A stretch of 35,105 bases of DNA, from NCBI GenBank assembly GCA_022925895.1, contig JAKSYS010000652.1:1-35105 (forward strand). Reading direction: 5' to 3'. Positions 20,501 through 30,723 of this stretch are shown piece after piece. The stretch comes from Fragilaria crotonensis (taxonomy: Eukaryota > Bacillariophyta > Fragilariophyceae > Fragilariales > Fragilariaceae). Positions within the stretch are counted from its first letter, which is position 1. Each line of letters begins with the position of its first letter. The translations under genes and the position numbers were made by a program. The notes under the pieces were generated by a model that worked only from the letters and a program-made list of their open reading frames with translations, had not been told where the DNA came from and searched no databases.

Positions 20501-23500
20501 TGGCATCTGCTCAACTGACACGTCGATATTTACGGGTTCTATTGTGCTTTCCCACTCAGTCAAATCGGCATTGAAATGGTTCACAGAAATCGAAGCGTTG
20601 CATTCACCCGAGAGCGCCGTCATACATCCGTTAAAGCGACCTTTGAACGAGCTGAATCTCACATCGAAAAGCGGCCGTGTCCCTTGCTTTGATCGAAACG
20701 CCTCTAGCAAGACGAAAGAAACGTGCTGAATCTCAAATCGGATGGCTGTTGCAATACCTGCACCTTTCCTTTGGAAACGAACCAACTTAAGTAGGACTCG
20801 ACGTGGTCTCGTTGCCTGAGAACGAACCTCTCCCTCACAATGTGAATTGTTGACAACAAACCGTTGCAGTCTCTGACGAATGCTATCCCCGACACTCTTA
20901 ATGATGAAAGCATCATTCGGGGTCAGGCTCGCTTTCAAGGCTTCACAATCCAAGGAAATATCCTGAGACACAACGCTTCCCAAGTTTTCAGTTCCATATA
21001 CTATCCTGAATTCGGCGGCCGTCGGACCAATCATAGGAGCTACCTTTGGAGACAAGCGGTCGAATTCAGTATTCGCGGACGCAGAAAGGTTATCAACGCT
21101 CGCATGCAACGTTTTGCTACCGCTTCCATCACCATTCTCGACACTTTGGAACATGAAGAGAGCATTCGCAACAACTTGAACAACTGCATATGATTGAGCT
21201 GTTCCAGCTTCATCAGTAGCCTTGCTTTTGTCCGACAACCTTAGTGGCCGACCAGCAAGCAGAGTCATATCGTGGAGTGTGACCTTAAAAAGGATACTGG
21301 AATCCGATGCAGAATTTTGCACCCGATCTGACTCCATATTTGCTGCGGGGTGCTGCCGAACCGAACTGTCCCTTTGGCTTCCATTCGCGTCTACGAGTTC
21401 ATGAGATCGATTGATGGGCAATAATCTATCGTACGATGGAATTTTCTCTTCTTACCGAGCCTTTCAAGTCTTGCTTTTCTTCCTTCTTCGTGCACCTTTC
21501 GCTCAAGTTCCCTTGTGACAACTTGTATCAGTTCCATGACTTTACTGAATCCCTTGGAGCAGTCCTTTAGCGTTATCGGTGTGACTCGGAGAACAATAGA
21601 ATCCATGTCTATCTCAACTTCGTCGAGGTGGAGCAATTTGTCATGAAGGAAGCTGACCGATAGGAAACTGGAAGGGTTGACAGTAGCTGTCATGTCTGTG
21701 ATTTGTCCCTTTTCCAATGCCTGCTGCAAGCTTCCAGAAGGGGACTGCTGGCAAAATGGATCGGCGCCTGAGAGTCGCGATTGTGCGGGTGGCAGCGCAC
21801 CGACCGGTGTACTTGTACCATTGGTTTCTCTCTCAGACGACATATAATCCTTGTCTAGGCGGACAAGAATACAATGAGGTAGATCAGGAATTTGCTGCTC
21901 TGACAGGAGGGGATTGAATCTGCGATCAGCCTTGACACGGATTATTCTGATGTCAGATACTAGGAACTTGTTTCTGGTGATTCCATGTTGACTCAAGCGC
22001 CCGATATTGATGTCGATCAAGTCAACGACGTAAGTCCTAATCCTTGGTTCCGCATACTCTGAGAAAGATGCAAGAGTGCTCACACTCCTCTCGTCATTGG
22101 AAATCCCGTCATCTCTTTTAGAGTGACCTTCCAAAGCCATTTCGAACCGCTCAACGTGAACGGACAAAATGCCAACACCCGACGTTGTAATCTGGACAGC
22201 CCGGAGGAGCGACTCTTCCTTTTCCTTATTGCCAAAGTTGTCATCCCTAGTAGGCACTTCATGCACTGCGTTGGGGTCACGTCGCTTCTTCACCCTTACA
22301 AGGCCACTGGCATACCACTTGCCGATAGCCTTTGCCAGAATCTCGGCGTCGACGAGGTTCAAGCAGATCGGGCTCACAGAAATATCAAGCTTGCGCCACG
22401 GTCCAATGTCAGAGAGAATCGACATGCTATTGAAAGTTGGGTTGTTACAAGGTAGCGCTAGCTCACGTTCAGCAAGGATTGCTTCAACATGGAGCTGCAG
22501 TGGTTGGATTACTGACATCGCGTCCTTATCAGAAATTTTTCCAAAGCGAATGCGACCGTGCTTTGATTGGCGAATGAACATCATTTGGATGTCCCGGGCA
22601 GCCAGGTTCCAAACCGTGTCCGTCCGGAGCTCCTCTTTCGTGATTGACATAATGAATTTTCCGGCATCAAAATACACTGCCCCGTCTGACGTTTCCCCAG
22701 ACACTGGAAACCAAACTTTTGGCGCAGCAATGTTCATCCTAAGATCAAGAGCACTTGGAGACATGAGCGCCAGAAGAGCTTTCCTTGCCAACGGTGTAGC
22801 AACGTTTCTCAGTTGTCTCGTGACTTCAGTTTGCAATTCAACGGACGGACTTGAGAAGAATTCAGCGACCGCATCCATGCAAGGCTTGCTCCATACAAGA
22901 GTCGCTGGATGAGCCGAGATACCGAGTCTGGTCGAATTAGTGTCGTTGGTCGCAGACAATCTGCAAACAACCCCATGGGGAGGGGGCTCCATGTTCGCGT
23001 CAGTTTCAAGGGAAAATGCAGAGTCGACTGTGAGAGATAGGTCGCCTTCGTAATTCATGCGGTGAACTTCCTCGAACATGAGTAGCTTGCCCCGGTCGGA
23101 AATCTGGTGAGGAGTGAAGTTCGCCAATCGATTTTGAGGGTCAATCACTTCGAAGTGAATAACATCAAACACAAAATCGCGGCGCCCAGGCCCGAAGGTG
23201 CGGACCTCTCCAGTTGCACTGAGGTCTAACTCGATGATCGGGTCTTCATACTGGACGAGGACCACCGAAAGGTTCGTCTGATTCAGGTGGAAAGTGTTCA
23301 ACCATTGCTTTCGTCCCATTCGGGCTGCGATTGCGGCGTAGACAGCTCCCTTTGTCAGAGAGCTTGCTGACGATCGGATTGAAGTATCGGGGTCGGCGTC
23401 GATCTCAATCGCAGGCTGCTTTACCTTCTTGCTTCGACGGAAAGGGTTGGTTAGACGAGGTTTGCTCTGGGCACCTACGTCAACCTCCAATTGTTCATTC

Positions 23501-25342
23501 TCAGCCTTATCAAAGAAATCCTTTCCGGCTTCTTTTCGCATAGCATAAACCTCGCGAAGTGCCAACAAATGAAATGTTTGCAACGCTTCGATAGGAAGTA
23601 GATCTTCTAGGCCAAGTAACTCAAAACTTTCCTCGTCCTTCAATCCGCCGTGAAATCCGTTTCCCTCCGAAGATTGGTTTATCTTCTTCTTCACCAACTC
23701 AATGTATCTCGCTCTACTGCGCGCAATCTTGACAACGTCGTCCCATGGACGAGAATGTGGGCTCGTTGTGACGCACGCAATGACATATTTCCACCACATC
23801 CGAGGTTGGGACAATGGGTCTGCTTTTGGTCGCTGACGCAACATGGTGTCAAAGCGTTGCTGGGAATACATAGCGCTTTTCAGCTTGCTGTACTGGACAA
23901 ACTGATTTGGCCTAAAATGAAGTTCCAAATTCAAAGGAAGAACTTCTGCCAGGAGGGTCATAGGCCCTGGCTGATTGCGATCTCCAAGTTGCACAAGGAC
24001 TTGAGCTGAAAGGTTCTTGCAGCAGTAGATGTGAGGGAGATTCGGTCCGTTATCCAGTGCTCCTTTTCGACCAGGGGAAATAGAGTCTGGTCGCATTAAC
24101 GACTGACTAATCCTTTCTCCAGGATGTTGAAAGTGGACCATACCTTCCATCGCTGCAGATATTCGACCCTGTAATCGGTTGGGCGACAAATTATGATCAT
24201 TGGTTGCAAGGACGTAACTCTCAGACAGAAGTAGCGGAGGTTGATCATCCCAATAGAAAGCAGCATTATTAAATTCAGCCAGTTTGTTCTGAACTTCCCC
24301 CGACGACGTCGACAAAAGGCTATTTGATTGACTTTGTTGTCTCGAAGACACTGTCGACGAATCATCACTGACGCAACTCTCCGACCTTACTGGGGCTTGT
24401 CCCTCCTTCGCCGTTCGAACGACGAAGCTCTCTAACGTCAACCCGAACGAAAACGCTCGCTGTTCCGCTGGGGTTCCGTTCTCAGCACCATACTTCTGCT
24501 GAAACTGTCTTTGTCCCGGGTGACTAAAATCGAGACCTCCCTCGGATACTTCGCAGCGAACATGCATATCAACCATGCTCACTTCCAAGTTTCGGAGTAG
24601 TTTCTCTCGTAATTTGACACTCCAGCTGCTCTTTGATGGCATAAAGATACTATCAGGAACCTCAGACGCCGCATCTCCAAAAAAAGAGCTTTCGAGTTCT
24701 GAAAAGGCGTCCTCATCGTCCAAATCTTCATCTTTAAGTCGTTTTGATCTCCATTTGGTTTTTGACTTACGAAGCTGCCGTTCCGCTAGTTTCATTGCGC
24801 CCCGCATACGTCGAGTTGGTGGTCCCTCTCCTGGAATTCGACCATGAAAAAAGTTGCGTTCAAATCTAGCCAAAGCCGACCGTTTTGCCCTGGTTCTCAG
24901 CGAACATCTAGGATCAACTGCAGTTCCAGCTCCGTACCGCCGATGAGCCGTCGACGGCAGCAAGGGAACGCAGAGCAAATGCACGCCCTGAATTTCGATT
25001 CTTGTTGGCAGTTTGTCGAGGTTTTTCAAGGGGACAACGATTTTGACAGACTTTGCCCAGCACGATAAGACGCCAAAGCCTGACAAGCCGACTGCTCCAA
25101 GTACATGGCTACCAATCAGATCTCCGTCAAGTTGCACGTTTTCCAGCTTCACCTTTCCTCTCAAAGCTGCTATTTTCAGGTTTTCTTTCGATATGTTGAG
25201 AACATATTCGCCAACCACATCTTCCATCACTGGATGTCGTCCAAGACGGAAAGAACAGCATTAGTTACATGGGAACGCACGACAGCATTGATCAACCTGA
25301 TGTCGCGTGATACGTACCGGAAATCAACAGTTGCTTTGCCAT
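14553..25342 (-). CDS. VPS13: VPS13-family bridge-like lipid transfer protein, four exons
   Basis: VPS13 proteins form long hydrophobic grooves that move lipids between membranes at contact sites. Proposed exons on the minus strand: 25342-25318, 25229-21456, 21390-20492 and 20426-14553. They join in frame (10,572 nt, 3,523 residues) with GT-AG introns of 88, 65 and 65 bp. The N-terminus is chorein-like: GEYVLNISKENLKIAALRGK, then KLENVQL. Basic/acidic low complexity follows at about 150-190. The middle is the repetitive beta-rich region. SHR-BD/VAB-like sequence lies at about 2240-2700. The C-terminal ATG_C/DH-like motif GPLGFVKGVGKALVGAIVKP, followed by VVGVGDA, is at about 3110-3160. A PH-like segment (VYIGHVYIPSHLIIASDRYL) follows at about 3210. 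Size fits VPS13 (about 3,100-4,000). I cannot tell which VPS13 paralogue it matches. The Ngaro-like element lies 377 bp upstream of the start. Confidence 0.92.
20427..20491 (-). other. VPS13 intron 3 (65 bp)
   Basis: On the minus strand it runs GTAAGCGATAG... to TTTCCTCTGCAG, with a good pyrimidine tract. It joins ...GACGAGCTG to CTTGTAAACG in phase 0. Without splicing the frame meets a TAA shortly after the acceptor. Confidence 0.85.
21391..21455 (-). other. VPS13 intron 2 (65 bp)
   Basis: On the minus strand it runs GTAAGAAGAG... to ATGAACTCGTAG. It splits a Gly/Asp codon in phase 1 and restores the frame into DANGSQRDSS. It has the same length as the next intron. Confidence 0.85.
25230..25317 (-). 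other. VPS13 intron 1 (88 bp)
   Basis: On the minus strand it runs GTACGTATC... to GACGACATCCAG. It links a 25-nt first coding exon (MAKQLLIS plus one base) to the long second exon in phase 1. The result restores the short helix expected before the chorein GEYV motif. Confidence 0.65.
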
Positions 25343-25719
25343 CCTTTTATTGTTTTCTAGAGCAACTGCTGCAACCAAGTTGTATTCATTTCTTGGGGTG
25401 GCACTATGCCTTAAGAAGGACTGTTGCAAGTCGATGAATCCTCGGGTAAGGAGTGAACCATAACGGTGATCGGGATGTATCCACGTTGGTGGAGTCGACA
25501 CGGGACACGGGATGGATTCGATTCGAACGTTATTTGGGAGCAGTTCACTTGTTTAAATGATAGTACAAGTCTTATAGTAGTACCAGGTACTGCTCCCAGC
25601 CACTCGTAGTTTACTGGTAATTGGAGGATGATCGTATGAATCACTCTTGGATATCAGTTTTCCGTTGGACCTTTCTCTTGTTCGATGTCACTTTGCGGAA
25701 CCGTTTGAAGTTTGAAGCC
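25343..25719. other. VPS13 upstream region
   Basis: This 377-bp stretch holds the VPS13 5' UTR and promoter on the minus strand and ends at the retrotransposon. A small GTAC-rich patch, AGTAGTACCAGGTACTG, lies at about 25576-25592. No TATA box or gene is recognised. Confidence 0.5.
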
Positions 25720-26044
25720 GATAGCGGCAGTGTGGACGGGAGGTCCAGTACAGCCTTCGCAGCACTCGAACCCTTGCTGCCCAGTCGAGCATTCCGAGGT
25801 GACGCACTCGTTTGTAATGACCCCGCAATACTACAATTCTACGTGGGATCTCCTCAAAAGAATACGGCAGTTTGAACAGAGTATTATCTACCCTCTTGCT
25901 CCCATTGTTTTGTCGAACCAGGTCAAACGATCAGTAGAGACAGAACAAGACTACCCGCACGACGCATCGACAAGCCTGCCACGCTCCGTCAGGTCCCTCG
26001 ATTCCAGTGTAGGCAAGCTTCGCAAGCGAGTTCAGGTTTTTAAG
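25720..26044 (+). repeat. A1 split direct repeat of Ngaro-like element
   Basis: A 325-bp repeat from GATAGCGGCAG to GGTTTTTAAG, identical as far as I can read to A2 at 31754-32078. The host sequence before it ends in GCC, and B2 also ends in GCC, so the exact junction is ambiguous by two or three bases. Confidence 0.92.
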
Positions 26045-26084
26045 ACCCAGTGTGGCGCAAGTTGCCAGGCGAGACCTCGACAAC

Positions 26085-28335
26085 ATGGCCCAACTGAATC
26101 TCCGAGGGGACGCGGGTGTTCGCTTCGACGACCAGCAGCCACCCGAAGTACCACCAAGGGTTCCCGCGATGGTTGAGCCGGGCGTCGCCCCTATGCCCGG
26201 GGGTGCTGCCGCCCGCACGTATCAAGAGTACTACCGTGAACGGGGGCACATCCCACCACCCGACCGCGTCGGTGGCTACCTTTGCGGGGTATCGCTTTGC
26301 GGACGGGGGTGGAGGCGTGGTACCGACTCCGGCTGGCCTCCGAGATCAGACAGTCACGCTCAGTGACCGTCACCCAATGACCTTTCTATGTCTGGTACCA
26401 GGTACCGACGGTTTCGGTGAGGTCACAATCCTCCATCGCTTCGTCCGATACCTTGATGCTCCCGGGGACGACCCGTCGGGTTACAACGACAAGGTATTAG
26501 GTTTGCTAGGGGACATCCTCCCCCACCAATACCCCGTCGTTGAAATTCCGAATACGGCGTTCCATCTGGTGGGCGCTCCCGTCCGGGTACCCACCATCGG
26601 GGCAATGAATGCCCTAATGGCAACATGGGGGGATCCCTTGACGGCGCTTGGACCGTACACAGACCAGGACCCGGAAACTGAAGTGGTGCGTCCCCGCAAC
26701 CTCCAGTTGGTACCCGCACGCCTCGCCTCCCTAATTGTACACCGGCATCGCGTGCGGGCTAAGCACGCCTACCAAGAACTTGTCGGCGCAATACAGGCCG
26801 AAGGGGCTGTGGAGCCCTATAGCGACGTCATTGTATGGCTCAGAGCTGCTTGTACCGCTCGAGGGGGCGGGGGGGCGCAGAATACTGTCCCCAGTGTAAT
26901 TCAGACCTTCGCACCGTTGCACCTCCCCCCCGACGTCTACGAGTATGTCACAAGCAAGGTAAAGGCCGACCTCCCAGCTTTGGGGCAGCGCGACACACCA
27001 CCGGGTACCACCGACGCACTCATGGGGGCCATCAGAGCCTTATCAGCTCCGCGAGGAGGTGGCAATAACCCGGGCGGGGAAGATGCGGAGCGCGTGGCCC
27101 GGGAACCGAAGAGTGTGGCCGAGGCCTACCGAGAAACCTATCGCACGCTGCTCCGGTTCAGCAATGTGGAGGAGGTGACTCAGCTAGCTCCAGTCTGGCA
27201 ACGCTTAGCTAATTGCCTCAAGAGCGAGCAACACACCGTATTGACTCAAGAATTCCAGAAGGTGTGTATGGCCCGCGGCCTGTCTACCGAATACTACGTC
27301 CCTGTGGTAACGACCGCGCTCAAGCAAATGGTGGTTGGCTTTCAATTCGTCGGCTTTGGGTCGGATGACTTGACCTCGGGCTGCCAGCCTTTCCTGGTGG
27401 CATATGCCGGCCGAGCCAACCACTACCAGGTTTTGGCCGCAGCGGATGTGAGCAACCAGCTGGCCCAGGGGGAGCATGCGGCCAGTTTGACGGATTACAA
27501 AGCCATCAAGGACAAGGAGAAAGTGAAGCTCCCCAAGGATGTGGCGGAGACGTGCATCACCCTATGCCGCTTTGCGGTGTTGTGCCAAACATTGTTTCAG
27601 GGCACGGGCCCCACGCACCCTCTTGTCGATGCCATGTGGACCACCGCGCTGACTCTCCAGAATCATGCCCCGGCCGTCACTGACCGGTACCAAGCACTGG
27701 TAGGCGTTCCCGGGGTGTCCCAAACTTATTATGCTCGAATCGTGCGCGCCGTTCAACTCGGAGTGTACGAGTACCTCCAAGGAGTCGCCACGAACCTCGT
27801 GGACAGTGTGATGGGCGTCGAGAAGCCAAACTTTGCGGTGATGTTGCAGGATCTTAGGCGAGGAACGTTTCACCTATCCACCAATTGGATCCCAATTCCC
27901 CCTGAGTACGTGATGGGCAGCAGCACGCCCCACACTCTGAGTGCCAGCAGTGCCAGCACTGGGAGCCGCAGTGCGGCCGGTGGAGCCTCGGCCATGGGGT
28001 CCGGGGCCTCGGCGAGTAGCACGGCAATGTCGTCGATCACGCTGGACTCACCGCAGCGCGAGAGCGTCACGAGAATCGAGAACCCGGCACCGGACCCCGA
28101 GTTCGCGGCGCTGACATTACGTTCCGGTGGCACCCGCACAATCCTGCGGGCAAACCGGCCCCCGTCTAACGATGCGGGGAACGAGTTTTGCGTTGCCTGG
28201 TGGACACGCAGCGGTTGCTACCCGAATTGCGGGCGCCGCAACACGCATCAGCCGTTTGCTTCCACATCTGAACGCGCACGCCTGATGACGTACGTCCGAC
28301 AGCATCTGGTTGCACCGTCGCAGGCACCCGCTTGA
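26085..28335 (+). CDS. Gag-like ORF1 of Ngaro-like element, N-terminus in another frame
   Basis: Probable nucleocapsid-type protein. The long frame (ATG 26377 to TGA 28333-28335) is Ala/Pro/Gly-rich with helical segments. It closes with a Ser-rich linker and a zinc-finger-like C-x8-C-x3-C-x5-H around 28189-28250 (NEFCVAWWTRSGCYPNCGRR). Sequence upstream of 26377 in this frame lacks ATG. A different frame from ATG 26085 reads as convincing protein (for example GGAAARTYQEYYRERGHIPP) up to about 26270, so one base may have been gained or lost near 26280, or a +1 shift is used. The stop is followed in the same frame by 49 sense codons leading to the RT ORF. Confidence 0.75.
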
Positions 28336-28393
28336 CGGGAACGCCAGGGGGAGGTCTTAGCGGGGACACACCAGCTACGACCACCACCCTGGC
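28333..28393 (+). promoter_or_regulatory. candidate UGA readthrough signal between Gag-like and RT frames
   Basis: The stop is UGA followed by CGG, which matches the type II readthrough context (UGA-CGG or UGA-CUA) known from plant RNA viruses. A potential stem begins seven bases after the stop: GCCAGGG (28343-28349) pairs with CCCTGGC (28387-28393), and extra G-C pairs can form below (28350-28354 with 28381-28385). The frame then stays open with no other stop until 30723. Readthrough is inferred, not shown. Confidence 0.5.
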
Positions 28394-30723
28394 CGCCTGA
28401 CTTCCCAGCACCAGCTCACAGCACTGGTGGTGGGAGGTCAACCAACAAACGCAAGGCAACCGAAATCAGTGAAGCGGAGCACATGCTCGGTAAGTTGGCG
28501 TTGTTTTATGCGACGGAATTGCGCGCGAAAGGTTGGCGAACGCTGGTATCCGAGACAAGAGGGTGCTCCAACATTTCCCCAAAGGTGCAGCAACTACAAC
28601 ACAAGGCAGCCCGACTGCTCAAGCATTTGGGACAACGGGGGGCAAGTGTCACCTTGCACACCCCCCCTTGGTCGGCCGAGCGGAAGCGCACGGCACTCGC
28701 TCGCGGTCCCCACAAGTCGTCACACGGCGAACGCGCGTTCGTTTGCGAGGAGATTCTCGACTTTTGCCGCCAAGGATATTGGCTGGTCCTACCACAAGAC
28801 GTCGTGATCGGATGGCCACACCTCCGGGTCTCACCCCTGGGGGTGGTGCCCCAACGGGACCGGCGACCCAGGCTCATCGTCGACTACTCGTTTTCAGACG
28901 TCAACGCCGAAACCGTGCCACTGGCGCCCAATGAAGCCATGCAATTCGGCCGCGCGTTACAGCGCGTCTTCACCACCATTGTCCATGCCAATCGCCGGTA
29001 TGGACCAGTCTATCTATCTAAAATAGACATAGCCGATGGTTTCTATCGTGTATGGCTACAAATAGCCGACATTCCAAAGCTCGGAGTTGCCTTGCCCATC
29101 GCTCCTGGAGCAGTCCCGTTGGTGGCATTCCCATTGGCCCTACCGATGGGTTGGGTTTTGTCACCGCCGTATTTCACGGCCCTGACTGAAACTGCTTGCG
29201 ACCTCGCCAACGCGGCGATCCGATCGCGCCCTCCGTCTGCTCGACTCAAGCAGGTTCATCGGCTGGAGGCAGTGGCGAACACACCTCCCGCCGATGCTGT
29301 CATCGAACGTGATACAGCGCCCTTGCAGGTAGGGGAACCCCTCCCGGGGACCCGACTCACACCGGTGGCGTCCGTCGATGTTTATGTGGACGACTTCCTT
29401 CTCATGGCGCAAACACGCGCGCAGCAACACAAAGTGCTACGCTCCGCCCTGACCGCCATTGACGATGTCTTTCGACCACTGGAGGCGGGGGACCCTGCCC
29501 ATCGCAAGGAACCAGCATCCGTCAAGAAAATGCTCAAGGGCGACTCCCAGTGGTCGACCTGGAAACGTATTCTTGGCTGGGATATCGACACGGTGTCGGA
29601 GACACTCCACCTGCCCCCGCATCGGGTCGCACGCCTCCGCGAAGTCCTGACATGGCTTCAACCGCCCCGAAAGCGCCTTCCTCGCAAACAATGGCACCAG
29701 CTTCTCGGCGAGCTCCGGTCCATGGCCCCAGCACTCCCGGGCACTCGCGGTCTGTTCTCGGTTCTGCAACATGCGCTCAGTCAGGGCGATCACCATCGTG
29801 TACGCCTGAACCGGCACGTCTACGGCATTGCAAAGGATTTCGCGACCCTCGTCGATGCCGTTGCTAGCAGACCAACACGTCTTCGGGAACTTGTCCCTAC
29901 GGCCCCCTCCGATATCGGGGCGTGTGACGCGTGCCAGCACGGCATGGGTGGCGTTTGGTTCGACGCGCTCGACCCCACCGCACCCCCTATCCTATGGCGC
30001 TCGCGGTTCCCGCAACATATCCGTTCGGCCCTTGTTACCGCTGACAATCCATCCGGCCTTGTGTCGATCTCAGACCTGGAACTCACCGGCGTGATTGCAC
30101 ACGCGGACGTACTTGCACGGCACCGTGACATCACCGAGCGTACGATTTGGTTAGCCAGTGACAACACCGCCGCCGTGGCCTGGTCCAACAAAGGCTCTGC
30201 CACTTCTCTTACCGCCCGGGCCCATCTGCTTCGGTTCAAAGCCTTGCACCAACGCGCATATCGTTACGTCGATCGCACACATTACCTGCCCGGCCCTGTC
30301 AATGTCATGGCCGATGATGCCAGTCGCTTGTGGCTGCTCTCCGATGCGGAACTCCTCACCCACTTTAACGTCACATATCCGCAGGCGACCTCCTGGCAAA
30401 TGCTGCACCTCTCGTCCGTGACCAATGCTATGCTGACTGGTGCACTCTCACGGACTCCGCAGCTGGGCGCGGCTCTGCTCAACGCAGCGCCACTGCTGCC
30501 ACCTCATGGGCGCTCTGGCAGACCTTCTGCACCAGTGTCGGCATCGATGCCCTCCGCCTGGCTGCCCGCGATCCAATCCCCCTTCTCCAACTGTTCGCCC
30601 ACCGCTACCGCTCGGGCACCGTTGCGCCCGGCCGTCGACCTGTCCGAGCTCGCACGGTGGAGGACGCCATACGAGCGGTGGGCCAGGCGTACACCGGGAT
30701 GGGGGCCCCTGACCCTCGTTTGA
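28336..30723 (+). CDS. reverse transcriptase-RNase H (ORF2) of Ngaro-like element
   Basis: Copies the element RNA into DNA and degrades the RNA strand. The first ATG is 28483, but the frame is open from 28336 directly after the Gag-like stop, so a fusion product is possible. Counting from ATG 28483, RT motifs are RPRLIVDYSFSDVN (about 127-140), SKIDIADGFYRV with the first Asp (about 178-189), LPMGWVLSPPYF (about 220-231) and VYVDDFLLMA, the YVDD box (about 300-309). The RNase H set is complete: DACQHGMGG (about 481), SDLELTG (about 529), ASDNTAAVAW (about 558) and VNVMADDAS (about 605). The last 80 or so residues are low-complexity and overlap the recombinase frame, so the functional product probably ends or shifts frame near 30430-30480. 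Confidence 0.92.
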   Translation, partial: RERQGEVLAGTHQLRPPPWPPDFPAPAHSTGGGRSTNKRKATEISEAEHMLGKLALFYATELRAKGWRTLVSETRGCSNISPKVQQLQHKAARLLKHLGQRGASVTLHTPPWSAERKRTALARGPHKSSHGERAFVCEEILDFCRQGYWLVLPQDVVIGWPHLRVSPLGVVPQRDRRPRLIVDYSFSDVNAETVPLAPNEAMQFGRALQRVFTTIVHANRRYGPVYLSKIDIADGFYRVWLQIADIPKLGVALPIAPGAVPLVAFPLALPMGWVLSPPYFTALTETACDLANAAIRSRPPSARLKQVHRLEAVANTPPADAVIERDTAPLQVGEPLPGTRLTPVASVDVYVDDFLLMAQTRAQQHKVLRSALTAIDDVFRPLEAGDPAHRKEPASVKKMLKGDSQWSTWKRILGWDIDTVSETLHLPPHRVARLREVLTWLQPPRKRLPRKQWHQLLGELRSMAPALPGTRGLFSVLQHALSQGDHHRVRLNRHVYGIAKDFATLVDAVASRPTRLRELVPTAPSDIGACDACQHGMGGVWFDALDPTAPPILWRSRFPQHIRSALVTADNPSGLVSISDLELTGVIAHADVLARHRDITERTIWLASDNTAAVAWSNKGSATSLTARAHLLRFKALHQRAYRYVDRTHYLPGPVNVMADDASRLWLLSDAELLTHFNVTYPQATSWQMLHLSSVTNAMLTGALSRTPQLGAALLNAAPLLPPHGRSGRPSAPVSASMPSAWLPAIQSPFSNCSPTATARAPLRPAVDLSELARWRTPYERWARRTPGWGPLTLV

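Noticed and set aside
14643-25264. Many plus-strand open frames opposite VPS13
   Set aside because: They mirror the minus-strand coding frame, show no domain motifs, and VPS13 is intact over the whole span.
25500-25540. GTTCGAATCG-like tRNA T-arm on the minus strand
   Set aside because: No T-stem pairing, no anticodon arm and no acceptor stem around it.
25712-26176. Open frame of about 150 codons across the A1 repeat, seen again in A2
   Set aside because: It is repeated because the repeat is duplicated. It has no family motif and its first Met lies in host flank, so coding is unsupported.
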